From positions 27,101,732 to 27,165,731 of the forward strand of contig NC_088304.1 of NCBI RefSeq assembly GCF_032854445.1: DNA of 64,000 nt, read 5' to 3'. This DNA comes from Liolophura sinensis (lineage: Eukaryota > Mollusca > Polyplacophora > Chitonida > Chitonidae). The notes under the pieces were generated by a model, which saw nothing but the letters and a program-made list of their open reading frames with translations, did no database searches and was not told the DNA's origin. The position numbers and the translations under genes were made by a program. Below are positions 10,441 to 21,587 of this stretch, piece after piece. Within the stretch, counting starts at the first letter, position 1, and each line of letters opens with the position of its first letter.

Positions 10441-12076
10441 AAAAGTAAAGGTGGGGGGTAATGGTGGGTGTAATTTGAGCCACACAAGAAATTCTTTTTT
10501 ATATATATCTTTATACTGTCAAGCATATTGTACAATCACATTGAGAAGGCGGCCACCTGTATATTAGTTTAGCATGGTAATAAATGTCTATTAAAGACAC
10601 TGTCATATATTCAAGGTATATTATTCGTTAGATAATTCGAACGTGTTTCAAAGACAGTAGGATGATGGTTAGCAACGAATGTTTTAGCTTGGCCTATTTC
10701 ATCGGCTACACCTGTTACATGATAACTTCAACAGTATACCGGGGAAGCCCTCGCGTCACTTCAAAGATCACCTGTCACTTTGAGCAGGCTGGCAATCTGC
10801 GTAAGCGACAGGGGCTTTCCCACGATTTCCCATCTACTTGCAAGGTATCCTTTATCTATTTCTTCAGTTATTTATGCTTTTGGTGTTTTATCTTGTACAA
10901 AATTGCAGTTAGGCTTGTGTGCGAAGGAATAAACACATTTTTCTTTATGTACTGGTACTTCACTGAGACGGCTTACCGAAGGCAAGTCCCGCCCGAGCCA
11001 TTATACTGATACTGGTCAACGAGTCGTTACAATTTCCTCTCTTAAAGTTAAAGGTGTGACCCGACATAGGATTCATCCTGGATGTACCGCTCCCGAAGGG
11101 GTCGCTCCACTGACTGTGCTATCCGGGCCGGGTAAATTTGGGAAGAAGAGGTCGTCGAGTACCATCACAGAGTTTCTGTATGGATAACAGCTTCTGTTTT
11201 ATTTTCAAGCAACGTTTCGATGAGCATTTAATATCGTTGTTAAGCGTATACATGAAACGTTGCAAAGAAAAGAACCTAAAGTTCTCTCAACTTCTAAATG
11301 CCTCGTATGTGAATAAGAAGGCGGTTGAACCGCTGAAGACAGTTTGCGTTATAATTAAAGGTTTCCTTGCACAGAATGCGTTATAATTAAAAGTTTCCCT
11401 GCACTGAATCAGTAGGCCTACCCAAAGTTTATTCACAAGAAAAAGAAAACAAAGGACTAGAATCAGTGCCTGGCATCGACAAAAACATCGACGTCCTGAT
11501 TAACCTTGTATTTAATTGATTCACAAAGAACAAAATAGTCTATATACTCAGGTAGATAATTAAGTATATATACAGTTTAGCTTTTTTTTAGAAGTTTCTA
11601 AACAATTCACATGGCGCATGTTTGACAGAGGAATTTAAACACCAAACAGATCGCAGATCCGAATCTCGCAGAAGCTCATATTAGCTTAGTACATAAAGCA
11701 TTTATGGCCGCGCACTGCCATATACAGCCAAAGATCGTGACTTTGTCTTGGTTACACCATTCAGACAGTATAGATTCCATGTTTTGTAAAGTTCAAATGG
11801 AAACATGCATCACTTTCTGTTCAAAGGCACATCCAAAAATTTAAACAAACTACAAGAAAGTTTACTTTTTTAACATTTATTTATTTATTTGACTGATGAT
11901 TTCCGCTGTTCTCAAGAATAATTCACTTGTACGACCTTGGCCAGCATTATGTTGGTAGAAAACGGGGCAGAGCATGGGAAAACCCACGACCATCCGAAAG
12001 TTGCAGGCAGGCCTTCCCACGTTCGACCGGGGGTAAAAGAATTTTTTAAATAGGTTATAGTTTTGTGCTGGGTATC
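10440..12076 (+). pseudogene. Partial third copy (C) of lysozyme-gene intron 1
   Basis: Aligns with about 745-2410 of unit A and with the intron 1 flanks of unit B. It lacks the TATA box and 5'UTR exon, and runs into the N gap at 12077 before the position of the signal-peptide exon. It keeps an 82-codon open frame (11138-11386) nearly identical to 1498-1746. Recent duplication alone explains that conservation, so I do not call it coding. It is either a truncated paralogue or part of a gene misassembled at the gap. Confidence 0.7.
11877..12034 (-). mobile_element. SINE family 1 fragment (copy C)
   Basis: Orthologue of the fragment at 2229-2388, inherited by duplication. Confidence 0.75.
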
Positions 12077-12276
12077 NNNNNNNNNNNNNNNNNNNNNNNN
12101 NNNNNNNNNNNNNNNNNNNNNNNNNNNNNNNNNNNNNNNNNNNNNNNNNNNNNNNNNNNNNNNNNNNNNNNNNNNNNNNNNNNNNNNNNNNNNNNNNNNN
12201 NNNNNNNNNNNNNNNNNNNNNNNNNNNNNNNNNNNNNNNNNNNNNNNNNNNNNNNNNNNNNNNNNNNNNNNNNNNN
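12077..12276. other. Assembly gap, 200 N
   Basis: Exactly 200 ambiguous bases. The round number suggests an arbitrary-size scaffold gap. It separates partial copy C from the 5' flank of unit B, so missing sequence here could be several kilobases. Confidence 0.98.
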
Positions 12277-12781
12277 CTTTAATGTTGACGATGGAGGTAA
12301 GCTTTATGGGTGGAAGAAACTGGTGCTCATGGAGAAAATTGTAGCCCATTCCCAGTATCCAGGGGAAACTATCTGACGTAAGGCCGCAGTGAAATCAGTG
12401 ATGGCTGGCTTGGAGTCTGTTACCGAATCAAACGCTCGAATTAGGCGAGAACAACTTTTTACCCGATCGACAGAAGCAAATACACATATTTCACGAGTAG
12501 ATCATTTGGTCAGGAATTCAAGCTCATAAGTTAAGCAAATCCAAGCAGAAAGAAACGCCATTTAGCTCTCTTTCTTTGTGTGACCAAGTTTTTCAAATAT
12601 GAAACTCTTGTTAGCCTTACAATTTAAGCTTTAACACTTTATGTGCAGTGCCCCAAACATTAAACCATAATGACATCATTTGTGGTGTTAAACCAATTAT
12701 ACAAACTCATGTGTAAAATGCCTGTGGTGCAAAGTTCTACATCCACACTTGTTGTTCTTTTCCTGTAACAACACAAAGCAG

Positions 12782-12788
12782 TATAAAT
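12782..12788 (+). promoter_or_regulatory. TATA box of lysozyme gene B
   Basis: TATAAAT in the same context as copy A. The inferred 5'UTR exon ends at 12904 with TTAG|GTGAGT. Intron 1 then runs to 21733 (about 8.8 kb, against 2.0 kb in copy A) because of the retrotransposon. Confidence 0.6.
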
Positions 12789-13688
12789 TTGCGAGACTCC
12801 TCCCTACAGCCTCAGAGGAGTCATACAGAGGGAGAAAGGCAACATTGGTGAACGGATAGGTGATCCTTGGTGCCGGAGAAATATTTTATTAGGAAACCAC
12901 TTAGGTGAGTGTTGAGCAAAGCTAGACAGACATAAATTAGATAGGACCCCTTGCAAACTAGAGGAGCAAATCGTCCCACGTTGCTAAAACAGTGAGGTGT
13001 AATTTTTTTTATGCAGAAAAAAGAAGTAAAAGTTGATTATGAAGTGGAATATCTGAAGAACACAAGTGTGAAAAACTGAAGTAATGCGATCGATACTTTT
13101 TCGATCGGTGGGGGGTGGGGTTGGGGAGTAATGGTGGGTGTAATTTGAGCCACACAAGAAATTTTTTTTTTATATATATCTTTATACTGTCAAGCATATC
13201 GTACAATTACATTGAGAGGGCGGCCACCTGTGTATCAGTTCAGCATGGTAATAAATGTCTATTAAAGACACTGGTCATATATTCAAGGTATATAATTCGT
13301 TAGATAATGCGAACTTGTTTCAAAGACCAACATTAGACTGAAACGGGATATTATCCTATGCATGTTAAAGGTATACAGTAGGATAATGGTTAGCAACGAC
13401 TGTTTTAGCTTGGCCTATTTCATCGGCTACACCTGTTACATGATAACGTCAACAGTATACCAGGGAAGCCCTCGCGTTACTTCAAAGATCACCTGTCACT
13501 GTGAGCAGGGCTGCAATCTGCGTAAGGCGACAGGGGCTTTCCACGATTTCCCCATCTATTTGCAAGGTATCCTTTATCTATTTCTTCAGTCAGTTATTTA
13601 TGCTTTTGGTGTTTTATCTTGTACAAAATTGCAGTCAGGCTTGTGTGCGAAGGAAATAAACACATTTTTCTTTATGTACTGCTGCTTC

Positions 13689-13692
13689 ACTG
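13689..13692. repeat. Target-site duplication, left
   Basis: ACTG flanks the element here and again at 20735-20738. Copy A has a single ACTG at the matching place (cttcactgagacgg, near 1320), and so does copy C (near 10960), which gives the pre-insertion site directly. Confidence 0.9.
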
Positions 13693-14701
13693 TGTTACGG
13701 TATTGAAAACAGCAACAGAAAACAGACTCAGTGACTCAATATTACAATGTAAACAATGCTTTATATATAAAATGAGACGTACAGTTTTACAGACAGTTCA
13801 ACAACAACAACAACATACACATCATTATTACCGGTCTTTACAAGTTTCCAGTTCACCTTTGCATCCCAAGGAAATGTATTCAGGAAAATCCAACGTAAAG
13901 GCCATGGGATAAACACACATTCACACAAGTCACAAATTGTCCTAGACAGGTACTTCGCCAGGTTAGCGAACACGAACACAGTACACAGGTTACACAGAAC
14001 TGGAACAGTCAAGCCTTTGAATGACGTCACACCCGCAAGAGCACAACACAGGGTAAATACAGGCATGTGAGGTATAATCCACTTCAGATCAGTCACAGCA
14101 CCCGCAGAAGCTCACAAACGAGCCGTTCAGAGGACGTAGAGTAATGTCACCTTGTGGCAGAACGAACGTCCTTTGCAAAACTGAAAACTTCAGTTTAGAG
14201 TCCTTGACGACCTTGTCGGTCAGGTGAGGTCAGCGTGTTAAACAAACTACACAGTCAACACTGTATAATCATAATAAAGATCCGAACACCAATAAACGTG
14301 ACTTCCGCAGAAATTCACATAAACCAGACATCAGTACTACTGTGGTACACAAACGGTGCCGGCATAAAAATCTGTCCTCCCAAATGAAACTGGCATCACC
14401 AGCTCATATAAACATAATGGACTCTATACGAGAGCGTCGCACACTCTCCTGGCTCCCAGTGGATGCAGCAAAAATACCTCCTCTCTGCACAGAAAACACG
14501 GCTTATATACGTGCCAGGTGGATTCAACTATTTTTAAACACAGAGTTTAACAGCCAATGAACAGCCAGTTAAATAAACAGAGCCTTGAACAAGGTGCTTT
14601 CGGCCAGGTCCGCACTGTACATATATAACAGGGCCTGTTATGCTTTCACAAAGGTCCGCAGACTAACAGTACATGAAAACATTAAATAGTCATACATAAC
14701 A
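13693..14701 (-). repeat. 3' LTR of the retrotransposon
   Basis: 1009 bp; it is the 3' LTR because the element is on the minus strand. Read on the minus strand it begins TGTTATGTATG and ends CCGTAACA. The differences from the other LTR cluster in the part between about 13825 and 14140; the rest reads the same. Confidence 0.93.
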
Positions 14702-14713
14702 CCCCCACCCTTC
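14702..14713 (-). other. Polypurine tract
   Basis: Minus strand GAAGGGTGGGGG sits immediately before the 3' LTR start (TGTTATG). This is the expected plus-strand primer site. Confidence 0.8.
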
Positions 14714-14818
14714 AGGGAAAGAAAGTTTTGCATAAAACTTTCTTTAACATATTCATAATCATGAATAATAATAATAACGTTTACCACAGTCTTTAAAAAC
14801 AAAGCTGCAGAAAACCAA

Positions 14819-17800
14819 CTAGACACGTGACAAACAATCAGCAATTACATTATCTTTCCCTTTTATGTGTCTAATTTCTAGATTAAATTCTTGCAAAAGC
14901 AAACTCCACCGTAACAATCTTCGGTTTTTACCTTTTAGTTTGTGCAAGAAGGTTAAGGGATTGTGATCTGTATACACAACAATGGGGTAACTTGACGAAG
15001 TCACATATACTTCGAAATGCTGTAATGCTAGAATCAAGGACAGACACTCCTTTTCTATTGTCGAATAATTTCTCTGGCACTTGTCAAATTTGCGAGAAAA
15101 AAAACATACAGGGTGATCAACATGATCTGTTTCATTTTCTTGTAACAAAACTGCCCCAGCAGATATATCACTAGTATCAACAGCTAGCTTAAATGGTAAA
15201 TTAAAATCAGGTGCTACAAGTATGGGGCCGCTGCTTAGCATGGCCTTTAATCTATCAAAAGATCTCTGACACTCAATGGACCACAAGAATTTAGCACCTT
15301 TCTTTAACAGCTGAGTTAATGGCTCACTAACAAATGAAAAGTTCCTACAGAACTTTCGATAATAACCTGCCATGCCCAAAAAACGCTTTAACTCTCTCTT
15401 ACAACTTGGCACTGGAAAACAAGAGATAGCACTGATTTTAGAATTAACAGGTTTTACCTGACCCTGCCCGACAACATGCCCTAGATATGTGACAAAAGCA
15501 CAACCAAACTCACACTTGGCCAAATTTACTGTAAGATTGGCTTGGGACAGTCTCGCAAATAATGCCTCCATGATATTTAAATGTTCCTCCCAAGTGTCAC
15601 TGAATATAATTACATCGTCGATGTAAACACGACACCCTTTAAGGCCTGATGTAACGTTGTTCACAAGTCGTTGAAAGGTGGCAGGGCTGTTCTTCATCCC
15701 AAAGGGCATGACTTTGTACTGGTATAAACCATCTGGGGTAGCAAACGCTGACACCTCACGAGCGCGCTGCGTGAGCGGTACTTGCCAAAATCCTTTCAAT
15801 AGGTCAAACTTGGAGACAACGTTGGACTTTCCCACGGCATCGATACAGTCGTCGATCCTTGGAATGGGAAAGTTGTCTGCTTTAGTGACGGCATTCACTT
15901 TGCGATAGTCTGTACACATACGGTACGTCCCATCTGGTTTTGGCACAAGAATACAAGGTGAACTCCAGTTACTGTTACTGGGCTCGACCAGATCATTTTC
16001 CAGTAAATACTGAACTTCTTTTCTCAAGTATTCAGTTTTAGTTGGGTTCAGTCTGTATGGGTGTTGTTTAATAGGCTTGGAATCTCCAACTTCAACATCA
16101 TGATAGATGGATTCAGTCCTGGTTGGAACATCAGGGAACAAATGTTCATATCGACGAACCAAACCCTTCAACTGCTGGCGTTGCTGATATTCCAGATGAC
16201 CCAACACAGAATCAATGTCCTCAAGAATACTTGAATTCTGGAGTTTGGCTGACCGGAACCTTAAGTCAAAATCTTGATCATCCCTAACAGCTGAATCAGG
16301 GCATAAGTTAGAGGTAACAACTCCACTAGGATGTACAACATTGAGATCAGTGCTATCTCTGTCTACATATGGCTTTAACATGTTAATGTGACAAAGTTGT
16401 CTAGATTTGCGCCGATCAGGAGTGAAAATAATATAATTAAGATCACTTAGCCTCTTGTCTACTACATAAGGTCCAAAATAACGAGCCTCAAGTGGCTTAC
16501 CACTAACTGGAAGTAAGGCCAATACCTTCTGACCAACTTCAAATCTGCGTCTTACTGTCTCTTTGTCATACTTAGTTTTCATACTCTTCTGAGAAGCTGT
16601 AAGATTCTCTCTGGCTAACTCACATACTCTGTTGAGCTTAGTACGAAAACTTGACACATACTGTAATAGGTTAACATTGTCACTATCACCAGACACAAAC
16701 TTTTCCTTGAACAACTGTAGTGGACCACGCACAGTATGGCCAAACACAAGCTCAAATGGACTAAATAAAAGTGACTCTTGTACAGACTCTCTTACAGCAA
16801 ACATTAACAAAGGTACACCCTCGTCCCAATCTTTCCCTGTCTCAAAGCAGTAAGTTCTTATCATACTTTTCAGTGTCTGATGGAATCTCTCTAGTGCTCC
16901 TTGACTTTGTGGGTGATAAGCTGAGGATTTATACTGGCTAATACCTAGCTCATGCATAACTTGTTGGAACACACCAGACATGAAATTTGAACCCTGGTCT
17001 GACTGTACTGACTTAGGCAGACCAAACATGGTGAAGAACTTAACTAAAGCCTTAATTACAGTCTTGGCAGTAATATTCCTTAATGGAATTGCCTCAGGGA
17101 AACGAGTTGAAGTACACATTATGGTTAACATATACTGATTTCCAGACTTTGTCTTAGGTAGCGGACCAACACAATCTATTAAGATTCTACTGAATGGCTC
17201 ACCAATTGCAGGAATAGGCCTTAAGGCTGCCTTGGGGATTGTCTGGTTAGGTTTCCCCACTAACTGACATGCATGACAAGACCTGCAAAATTCAGTAACA
17301 TCTTTCCTTACTCCTGGCCAATAAAAATGACTGAGAATCTTATGATAGGTCTTATTAACACCTAAATGACCTGCTAACGGCGTTTCATGCGCCATGGTCA
17401 GTATGTCTTTACGATAAGACTTGGGCACAACTACCTGATGCTTAACTGCCCATTCATCCTCCAACGAAACATCGGGAGGCCTCCACTGCCGCATCAATAT
17501 GCCAGACTTGACATAGTAGTAGCATGGGTCAGGTAAAGATTCACCATCTTTAGCTGCATCATTAAACAAGCAAGAAATACTTGGATCACTGTGTTGTTCA
17601 GCAATCAACTCAGTCCTACAAACTGGCTGATCACCACTAACAAAATTAGTGTCTACTTCCTGCTGGCTGTCTAATTTGGAAGAATATCCATCCAACATGT
17701 TGTTGAGAAAAGTCTCACTCAAATCAACAGTACTACCCTGGTCCGTACTGACTTTTCTAGACATAGCTCTTGTAACAACACAGGACGGATATAAACCCGC

Positions 17801-19600
17801 TATCTCGCTTTCAACTGGCTCTGTGACTGAATTCAGAGAAGGCTTATCAACCATTAAGGGATCAACAGTAACTTTATCATGTGCTAAGTCATTTCCCAAC
17901 AACAAATGAATACCCTCAAAAGGTAATGAAGGCTTAATGCCTACCCTGACAGGTCCAGATATCAAATCTGATGACAAATAAATATCATGAAGGGGAACAC
18001 TGACAAAGTCACTAGACTCTACTCCTCTAATAAGGGCACGAACCCCAGAGTACGACTCTTCAGAAAAGGGCAGAGTATTCATCAACAACAGAGACTGAGA
18101 TGCCCCAGTATCCCTTAATATCTTTATAGGGGTAGCACCAGACATGTCGCTTCTAAGCGACACTGAACCAGAATTGATAAACGGAGCGAAGCTATCCATA
18201 GAGCATTTGGGAATCTTATCCAATCCCATATCAGCTAACTCAGATCTGCTTTTAACTGCTGATGTAACTTCCGGCAATGTTTTGTGCATTGTAACACAAA
18301 TACCTGTGGGCTTAGACTCATTCTGAGCTTCCCTTATCCTTTTCAACTTGTAACATTCACTCATCACGTGACCTACCCGCTTGCAAAAATTACAAGTGAC
18401 CCTATTTCGAGGACTACCATTCCAATCTGAACTACGTGAACCATGAGCTGTAGAACCATTGGAGCCTGGTGTAGAACTCTTCTGTGTAGAGCTACCTCTA
18501 CCTGTTGCATGTGACTGGGTATTTCTACGTGTAAATGAATTAAATGGCTTACCCGTGTATGTAACCTTATGTGTCAAGGAATAATCATCAGCTAAACTGG
18601 CTGCCTCTTCAAGTGTACTCGCCTTCTGCTCATCAACGAACACCTTTACATCATTATGAATACAACGCTTGAACTCTTCTACCAGCACAAGCTGACGCAA
18701 ACTTTCAAAATCCTTGCCTATTTTCTTGGCTATACACCAGCGATCAAACAACTGCTCCTTAGCTCGACCAAACTCAACGTATGTCTGATCTCTACCTTTT
18801 TCACAGTTACGAAATTTCTGGCGGTAAGCTTCAGGCACCAATTCATAACCCTTCAATATTACCTCTTTCACATAGTCATAATTGGAAGCATTCTCTACAC
18901 TTAACTGAGTGTAAATTTCCCTGGCCTTTCCAATTAGCACACTCTGTAATAACATAGTCCAGAACTCTTTAGGCCACTTTAAACTATTTGCAATTTTCTC
19001 AAAATGCAGAAAATATTTATCCACCTCTTTTTCCTGAAAGGATGGAACTAACCGAATGTATTTGGTCACATCAAATCCTGAATCCTGTCTACCGGAAGGA
19101 CCCGGTTTCTCATCTCTCTCTAATTCTAACTTTTTCATTTGAAACTCCAATTCTCTTTCCCTCTCTCTTTCTTGCATTTCTCTCTCCTCTCTCTCTCTCT
19201 GCACTTCCCTCTCCCTTTCCCCTCTCTCTCTCTGCATTTTCAACTTTTCTAACTCTATCTCATGTTCCCTCTCTTTCTCTTGCCTCTCTCTCTCATGTTC
19301 CCTCTCTTTCTCTCTCTCTCTTTCCTCTTTCTCCAATCTCAACTTTAACTCAAACTGCTTAAACTTAAGCTCAGCATCAGACTGACCCTCGAACTCATAA
19401 TCAGATAATGCAGAACTATCAAACTTGCCTATCTCCACTAAATGTTTCAACAAAGTATGCTGCATATCTCTTTTCCTCCATGAAGACTTTATGGACAAAC
19501 CTAAAAATGTCCCTAACTTAACCAAGTCTTCCTTCTTTAAACTCTCAAAAACATCCTGATCGGGCGCATTAACAAACTGTTTAGGATCAAAATCTCCCAT
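14819..19600 (-). CDS. Gag-Pol polyprotein of Gmr1-like LTR retrotransposon
   Basis: A single 1593-residue frame without stop or frameshift. In order: acidic/helical N-terminus; a long Glu/Arg-rich coiled coil (about 75-165); Gag capsid, SCAN-like (about 176-345); zinc knuckle CX2CX4HX4C (403-416); aspartic protease DTGAS (497-501); integrase with an N-terminal HHCC finger (about 738-778) and D809, D868, E904 (D-x58-D-x35-E); reverse transcriptase (about 1180-1340) with D1266 and YIDD (1326-1329); RNase H (about 1470-1590) with D1475, D1545 and D1588. The domain order PR-IN-RT-RH is that of Gmr1-like elements, whose Gag is the known source of the vertebrate SCAN domain. Gag and Pol are fused in one frame with no visible slip or stop site, so protease processing must set the Gag:Pol ratio, or splicing or initiation does. 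All catalytic residues I looked for are present, so it could be active. Confidence 0.95.
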   Translation of the reverse strand: MGDFDPKQFVNAPDQDVFESLKKEDLVKLGTFLGLSIKSSWRKRDMQHTLLKHLVEIGKFDSSALSDYEFEGQSDAELKFKQFELKLRLEKEEREREKEREHERERQEKEREHEIELEKLKMQRERGEREREVQREREEREMQERERERELEFQMKKLELERDEKPGPSGRQDSGFDVTKYIRLVPSFQEKEVDKYFLHFEKIANSLKWPKEFWTMLLQSVLIGKAREIYTQLSVENASNYDYVKEVILKGYELVPEAYRQKFRNCEKGRDQTYVEFGRAKEQLFDRWCIAKKIGKDFESLRQLVLVEEFKRCIHNDVKVFVDEQKASTLEEAASLADDYSLTHKVTYTGKPFNSFTRRNTQSHATGRGSSTQKSSTPGSNGSTAHGSRSSDWNGSPRNRVTCNFCKRVGHVMSECYKLKRIREAQNESKPTGICVTMHKTLPEVTSAVKSRSELADMGLDKIPKCSMDSFAPFINSGSVSLRSDMSGATPIKILRDTGASQSLLLMNTLPFSEESYSGVRALIRGVESSDFVSVPLHDIYLSSDLISGPVRVGIKPSLPFEGIHLLLGNDLAHDKVTVDPLMVDKPSLNSVTEPVESEIAGLYPSCVVTRAMSRKVSTDQGSTVDLSETFLNNMLDGYSSKLDSQQEVDTNFVSGDQPVCRTELIAEQHSDPSISCLFNDAAKDGESLPDPCYYYVKSGILMRQWRPPDVSLEDEWAVKHQVVVPKSYRKDILTMAHETPLAGHLGVNKTYHKILSHFYWPGVRKDVTEFCRSCHACQLVGKPNQTIPKAALRPIPAIGEPFSRILIDCVGPLPKTKSGNQYMLTIMCTSTRFPEAIPLRNITAKTVIKALVKFFTMFGLPKSVQSDQGSNFMSGVFQQVMHELGISQYKSSAYHPQSQGALERFHQTLKSMIRTYCFETGKDWDEGVPLLMFAVRESVQESLLFSPFELVFGHTVRGPLQLFKEKFVSGDSDNVNLLQYVSSFRTKLNRVCELARENLTASQKSMKTKYDKETVRRRFEVGQKVLALLPVSGKPLEARYFGPYVVDKRLSDLNYIIFTPDRRKSRQLCHINMLKPYVDRDSTDLNVVHPSGVVTSNLCPDSAVRDDQDFDLRFRSAKLQNSSILEDIDSVLGHLEYQQRQQLKGLVRRYEHLFPDVPTRTESIYHDVEVGDSKPIKQHPYRLNPTKTEYLRKEVQYLLENDLVEPSNSNWSSPCILVPKPDGTYRMCTDYRKVNAVTKADNFPIPRIDDCIDAVGKSNVVSKFDLLKGFWQVPLTQRAREVSAFATPDGLYQYKVMPFGMKNSPATFQRLVNNVTSGLKGCRVYIDDVIIFSDTWEEHLNIMEALFARLSQANLTVNLAKCEFGCAFVTYLGHVVGQGQVKPVNSKISAISCFPVPSCKRELKRFLGMAGYYRKFCRNFSFVSEPLTQLLKKGAKFLWSIECQRSFDRLKAMLSSGPILVAPDFNLPFKLAVDTSDISAGAVLLQENETDHVDHPVCFFSRKFDKCQRNYSTIEKECLSLILALQHFEVYVTSSSYPIVVYTDHNPLTFLHKLKGKNRRLLRWSLLLQEFNLEIRHIKGKDNVIADCLSRV

Positions 19601-19705
19601 TGTAAATATTTAGCCACTGAATCATTCACCGTTAAAATTAAGCAATCGCTTCTCACTTGTTTTTAACTTCAAATATCCGGCGCAAAACAAAAAGGAAACA
19701 ATCAG

Positions 19706-19723
19706 TTCCCGGACAAGCCCCCA
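19706..19723 (-). other. Primer-binding site, tRNA-Pro type
   Basis: The minus strand reads TGGGGGCTTGTCCGGGAA, 5 nt inside the 5' LTR. It differs at two positions from the tRNA-Pro primer site well known from murine leukaemia virus, so a host tRNA-Pro is the likely primer. Confidence 0.75.
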
Positions 19724-19728
19724 ATTTC

Positions 19729-20734
19729 TGTTACGGTATTGAAAACAGCAACAGAAAACAGACTCAGTGACTCAATATTACAATGTAAACAATGCTTTAT
19801 ATATAAAATGAGACGTACAGTTTTACAGACAGTTCAACAACAACAACAACATACACATCAGTATTACCGGTCTTTACAAGTTTCCAGTTCACCTTTGCAT
19901 CCCAAGGAATGTATTCCAGGAAATCCAACGTAAAGGCCATGGGATAAACACACAATTCACACAAGTCACAAATTGTCCTAGACAGGTACTTCGCCAGGTT
20001 AGCGAACACGAACACAGTACACAGGTTACACAGAACTGGAACAGTCAAGCCTTTGAATGACGTCACACCCGCAGAGCACAACACAGGGTAAATACAGGCA
20101 TGGAGGTATAATCCACTTCAGATCAGTCACAGCTCCCGCAGAAGCTCACAAACGAGCCGTTCAGAGACGTAGAGTAATGTCACCTTGTGGCAGAACGAAC
20201 GTCCTTTGCAAAACTGAAAACTTCAGTTTAGAGTCCTTGACGACCTTGTCGGTCAGGTGAGGTCAGCGTGTTAAACAAACTACACAGTCAACACTGTATA
20301 ATCATAATAAAGATCCGAACACCAATAAACGTGACTTCCGCAGAAATTCACATAAACCAGACATCAGTACTACTGTGGTACACAAACGGTGCCGGCATAA
20401 AAATCTGTCCTCCCAAATGAAACTGGCATCACCAGCTCATATAAACATAATGGACTCTATACGAGAGCGTCGCACACTCTCCTGGCTCCCAGTGGATGCA
20501 GCAAAAATACCTCCTCTCTGCACAGAAAACACGGCTTATATACGTGCCAGGTGGATTCAACTATTTTTAAACACAGAGTTTAACAGCCAATGAACAGCCA
20601 GTTAAATAAACAGAGCCTTGAACAAGGTGCTTTCGGCCAGGTCCGCACTGTACATATATAACAGGGCCTGTTATGCTTTCACAAAGGTCCGCAGACTAAC
20701 AGTACATGAAAACATTAAATAGTCATACATAACA
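19729..20734 (-). repeat. 5' LTR of the retrotransposon
   Basis: 1006 bp, nearly identical to 13693-14701. It should contain the promoter for the minus-strand transcript. Confidence 0.93.
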
Positions 20735-20738
20735 ACTG
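20735..20738. repeat. Target-site duplication, right
   Basis: ACTG, identical to 13689-13692. The flank then resumes unit A sequence (gagacggcttaccgaaggc). Confidence 0.9.
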
Positions 20739-21428
20739 AGACGGCTTACCGAAGGCAAGCCCCGCCCGAGCCATTATACTGATACGGGTCAACGAGTCGA
20801 TACAACTTCCTCTCTTAAAGTTAAAGGTGTGACTCGAACCAGGATTCATCCTGGATCTACCGCTCCCGAAGGGGTCGCTTTACTGACTGTGCTATCCGGG
20901 CCGGGTAAATTTGGGAAGAAGAGGTGGTCGAGTTTCATCACAGAGCGTTATAATTAAAGGTTTCCTTACACTGAATCAGAAGGCCTACCCAAAGTTTATT
21001 TACAAGAAAAAGAAAACAAAGGACTAGAATCAGTGCCTGGCATCGACAAACTAACGTCCTGATGAACCTTGTATTTGATTGATTCACAAAGAACAAAATA
21101 GTCTATATACTCAGGTAGATAATTAAGTATATATACAGTTTAGCTTTTTTTAGAAGTTTCTAAACAATTCACATGGCGCATGTTTGACAGAGGAATTTAA
21201 ACACCAAACAGATCGCAGATCCGAATCTCGCAGAAGCTCATATTAGCTTAGTACATAAAGCATTTATCGCCGCGCTCTGCCATATATAGCCAAAGATCGT
21301 GACTTGGTCTTGGTTACACCATTCAGATTCCATGTTTTATATAGATCACATGGAAACATACATCACTTTCTGTTCAAAGGCACATCCAAAAATTTAAACA
21401 AACTACAAGAAAGTTTACTTTTTTAACA

Positions 21429-21587
21429 TTTATTTATTTATTTGACTGATGATTTCCGCTATTCTCAAGAATAATTCACTTGTACGACCTTGGCCAGCAT
21501 TATGTTGGTAGAAAACGGGGCAGAGCACGGGAAAACCCACGACCATCCGAAAGTTGCAGGCAGGCCTTCCCACGTTCGACCGGGGGT
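21429..21587 (-). mobile_element. SINE family 1 fragment (unit B)
   Basis: Orthologue of 2229-2388. It lies in intron 1 of gene B, about 150 bp upstream of the signal-peptide exon. Confidence 0.75.

Larger units (their letters stand above)
13693..20734 (-). mobile_element. Intact Gmr1-like Ty3/gypsy LTR retrotransposon
   Basis: Complete element of about 7.0 kb on the minus strand. It has two LTRs (TG...CA ends), a tRNA-Pro-like primer-binding site, a polypurine tract, one uninterrupted gag-pol frame and a 4-bp target duplication. The LTRs differ by about two substitutions and about seven single-base indels over about 1007 bp, so the insertion is very recent. Integrase precedes reverse transcriptase, which is the order of the Gmr1-like group rather than of standard Ty3/gypsy. 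It sits antisense in intron 1 of lysozyme gene B. Confidence 0.93.

Noticed and set aside
11138-11386. 82-codon open frame shared with 1498-1746 as a possible gene
   Set aside because: The two copies lie in a very recent duplication, so identity is expected without selection. The block lies inside intron 1 of the lysozyme gene and is deleted in copy B.
18988-19362. Plus-strand Leu/Ser/Pro-rich frame of 124 codons
   Set aside because: Antisense of the Glu/Arg coiled-coil region of Gag.
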